This document shows, piece after piece, positions 5,195 to 7,373 of a DNA stretch of 7,373 bases. Source of the stretch: Candidatus Delongbacteria bacterium (GTDB lineage: Bacteria > UBA4055); assembly GCA_013139625.1 (NCBI GenBank), contig WTAK01000002.1, positions 1 through 7,373 on the forward strand, in the 5' to 3' direction. Under the pieces are notes generated by a model. It ran no database searches and had not been told where the DNA came from. It was given only the letters and a program-made list of their open reading frames with translations. The stretch's first letter is position 1; each line of letters starts with the position of its first letter. A program made the position numbers and the translations under genes.

Positions 5195-7373
5195 ATGAAC
5201 AACTTTAAGAACTTATCTCATTCTCAAAAAAGAATCTTGCTGACAGAGATTATTCATACTGATCTAGAAATGTCAAATGTAGGTTTGTTAGTAAAAATAA
5301 ATATTCCTAATTTTACACCGAAGTTTCTAGAACTTTCTATCAACTACTTGATCGAAAGTGATGATGGAACAAGAATGAGATTGAGAAATAATAAGGTTGA
5401 AGATTATATTGAGCAATATGTTGAAGAGTATAAATCTTTTGAAGTAGATTATCATGATTCCTCAAATAAAACACTTGATTATACCATTAGTTATTTTAAA
5501 GAAGTTCATCGTGAAAAGTTTAATTTATTTAATTCAAGCCTATTTTATTTTTGCATGGTTAAATTTTCAGATAATACTGGAGGTTTTTATTTAAAAGCTC
5601 ACCATTTGATATCTGATGGAAATTCGGCTGTGATAACTATTAATAAGGTCATAAAAAAATATAAGCATCTTTTGAATAATGAGGAGATATCTTTAGAACA
5701 AAGTATTCCATATATTCATTATTTAGAATCAGAGTCAAAATATTTGACTTCCAGAAGGTTCAATGAAGACAAAAAATATTGGGAGAAACAATATAAAACA
5801 CCACCTAAAATGATTTCATTGTCTCAGGAAGTAAAAAAAGCTAACTCGCTTGAAACTGGAAGAAAATATTTTACTTTAGGTGCAAAAATGTCAACAGCAA
5901 TTCTTAATTTCAAAAAAGAAAATAATTTGTCGCTGTTTAATATATTTCTCGAAATATTTTCATTATATATCTTTAAGTACTCATTGATAAAAGATTTTAC
6001 TATAGGTATACCAACTCATAATAGGTATGACAAAAAATTTGACAACTCAATAGGGATGTTCGTTTCTTCATTGCCATTTAGAGTCTTAATTGATGAGGAA
6101 AAGACACTGAAGGAATTTCATGCTGAGGTAAAAACACACCTGTGGAGTAGCTTAAAACATCAAAAATATCCTTACGATTTATTAATTCATAAATTGGTGA
6201 GTGGATCAAGTTCTGAAGTTGATTTATTGAATTTTCAACTGGTTGAAGTACCAAGTTTTAATCGTGATGATATAGAGATTGTACAACATTATTCTTCACA
6301 GCATAGCTTGTCCGAAATTTCATTATTTATTAATTTAAGAGATAAATTAAAAGATGGTATAATTGAGATAGCGATAGATTATCAAAAAGATATATTCTCT
6401 TATTACCATATTGAGTTAATGTTTGAAAGAATTGAAATGCTCCTTGAGAGTTATTTGTATTTACAAGACAAAAAGATATCGGAACTAAATATATTATGTA
6501 AAACAGAACTAGACTTACTATCGAAATTTAATGATACACAAGATAATACCAATCTTAAAGACAATGTAATATCGCAATTTCAGAAATCTGTAGAAATGTT
6601 CCCAGATAGCATTGCAGTAAGTGATGATAAGAAATACTATTCGTATAAAAAATTAGAAATTGCTACAGCAAATTTAGCGAATGATCTTACTTCTAACAAA
6701 ATTGATGGTTCGAATACTGTAGCAATAATAATGAAAAATTCAGTGGAAACAATTATCGGCATTATTGGAATCCTCAGAGCTGGTTTTTCTTATCTTCCGA
6801 TTGATCCAAGTACCCCACAAGAAAGAGTGAGCTATATGTTAAAGGATTGTGAAATTTCAATAATACTAACGACCTCAGACATAGAAATTAATTTATTTGA
6901 AGACCTTTCAGTACTATATCTAGACTTATTGACACCTCTTAACGATGAATGCGTATTGAAAGAAGATCCTAGTATCAAATTTAATAAAACCGCATATACA
7001 ATTTATACATCTGGTTCAATAGGCAATCCTAAAGGTGTTTCATTAAATCATGGAAATTTAAGTAACTATATAAATTGGGCAAAAAATTATTATAAATTAA
7101 AAGAAAAATTCATTTTTCCTCTTTATTCATCAATCTCTTTTGATTTAACTATCACATCAGTTTTTGTTCCATTATCAAGTGGTGGTCAAATTGTTGTTTA
7201 CAACGATGAAGATTTTGAAAATGCTTTTTTAAGGATATTTAAAGAGAACTTAGTTAATACTGTAAAACTTACACCTTCACATTTAAGAATTATTCAGAAT
7301 ATTAATTTTGATAATAGTTCAATTAAGCAATTAATTGTTGGTGGTGAAGAGCTTACATTTAATCTTGCCAGAA
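5195..7373 (+). CDS. Nonribosomal peptide synthetase, N-terminal C-A portion, predicted Asp/Asn module; 3' end outside the window
   Basis: The frame is open for 726 codons to the last base. Condensation domain, about residues 6-440: C1-like LSHSQKRI near the start, intact HHLISDG catalytic motif (136-142, His137 catalytic) and IGMFVSSLPFR as C5. Adenylation domain from about 460: A1-like YSYKKL (482-487), A2 LRAGFSYLPID (527-537), A3 P-loop YTSGSIGNPKG (604-614) and A4 FDLTITS (649-655). Substrate-pocket positions aligned to PheA: Asp650 (235), Leu651 (236), Thr654 (239), Lys691 (278), Ile714 (299), Gly716 (301). D-L-T-K-I-G closely matches the published Asp (DLTKVG..) and Asn (DLTKLG..) codes; positions 322, 330 and 331 are not visible. 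Ile609 replaces the usual second Thr of the P-loop. Beginning with a C domain means either acyl starter loading or an upstream partner. A carrier domain should follow beyond the window. Start: ATG 5195; TTG 5183 is the alternative. Confidence 0.95.
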   Translation, partial: MNNFKNLSHSQKRILLTEIIHTDLEMSNVGLLVKINIPNFTPKFLELSINYLIESDDGTRMRLRNNKVEDYIEQYVEEYKSFEVDYHDSSNKTLDYTISYFKEVHREKFNLFNSSLFYFCMVKFSDNTGGFYLKAHHLISDGNSAVITINKVIKKYKHLLNNEEISLEQSIPYIHYLESESKYLTSRRFNEDKKYWEKQYKTPPKMISLSQEVKKANSLETGRKYFTLGAKMSTAILNFKKENNLSLFNIFLEIFSLYIFKYSLIKDFTIGIPTHNRYDKKFDNSIGMFVSSLPFRVLIDEEKTLKEFHAEVKTHLWSSLKHQKYPYDLLIHKLVSGSSSEVDLLNFQLVEVPSFNRDDIEIVQHYSSQHSLSEISLFINLRDKLKDGIIEIAIDYQKDIFSYYHIELMFERIEMLLESYLYLQDKKISELNILCKTELDLLSKFNDTQDNTNLKDNVISQFQKSVEMFPDSIAVSDDKKYYSYKKLEIATANLANDLTSNKIDGSNTVAIIMKNSVETIIGIIGILRAGFSYLPIDPSTPQERVSYMLKDCEISIILTTSDIEINLFEDLSVLYLDLLTPLNDECVLKEDPSIKFNKTAYTIYTSGSIGNPKGVSLNHGNLSNYINWAKNYYKLKEKFIFPLYSSISFDLTITSVFVPLSSGGQIVVYNDEDFENAFLRIFKENLVNTVKLTPSHLRIIQNINFDNSSIKQLIVGGEELTFNLAR

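Overview
This is an AT-rich bacterial window with every recognisable gene on the + strand. In order it holds the 3' end of an unidentified gene (1-318), a small heat-shock protein (333-737), a complete Lon protease (753-3113), a beta-propeller lipoprotein (3199-4326), a type II thioesterase (4448-5179), and the first 726 residues of a nonribosomal peptide synthetase (NRPS; 5195 to the window edge). No rRNA, tRNA, CRISPR array or insertion sequence was seen. The two largest intergenic gaps are 85 and 121 bases.

The organism cannot be named from this sequence. Low GC, clear Shine-Dalgarno sites before several genes, a lipobox of the LSSC type and a six-bladed-propeller lipoprotein suggest a diderm of the FCB type (Bacteroidota, Cloacimonadota, Delongbacteria or relatives). 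This is an inference from gene style, not an identification.

The window has two functional halves. The left half is protein quality control. Hsp20 and Lon sit 15 bases apart, each with its own Shine-Dalgarno site, and probably share a transcript: one holds unfolding proteins and the other degrades them. The partial first gene ends only 14 bases before hsp20 and may be in the same operon. The right half is the start of a natural-product locus. A type II thioesterase, the usual proofreading hydrolase of NRPS lines, lies 15 bases ahead of an NRPS that opens with a condensation domain followed by an adenylation domain. The six visible substrate-pocket positions of that domain read D-L-T-K-I-G, which fits aspartate or asparagine activation. 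A leading condensation domain suggests either lipo-initiation or input from another synthetase. The lipoprotein lies between the halves and its role is unknown.

The points most worth a second look are the Asp/Asn code, the leading condensation domain, the thioesterase leader (no Shine-Dalgarno site at its start, but an AAGGAG/CTCCTT hairpin and a possible 12-codon leader ORF upstream), a Glu where the thioesterase triad normally has Asp, and the shared reading frame of thioesterase and NRPS across a single UAG.
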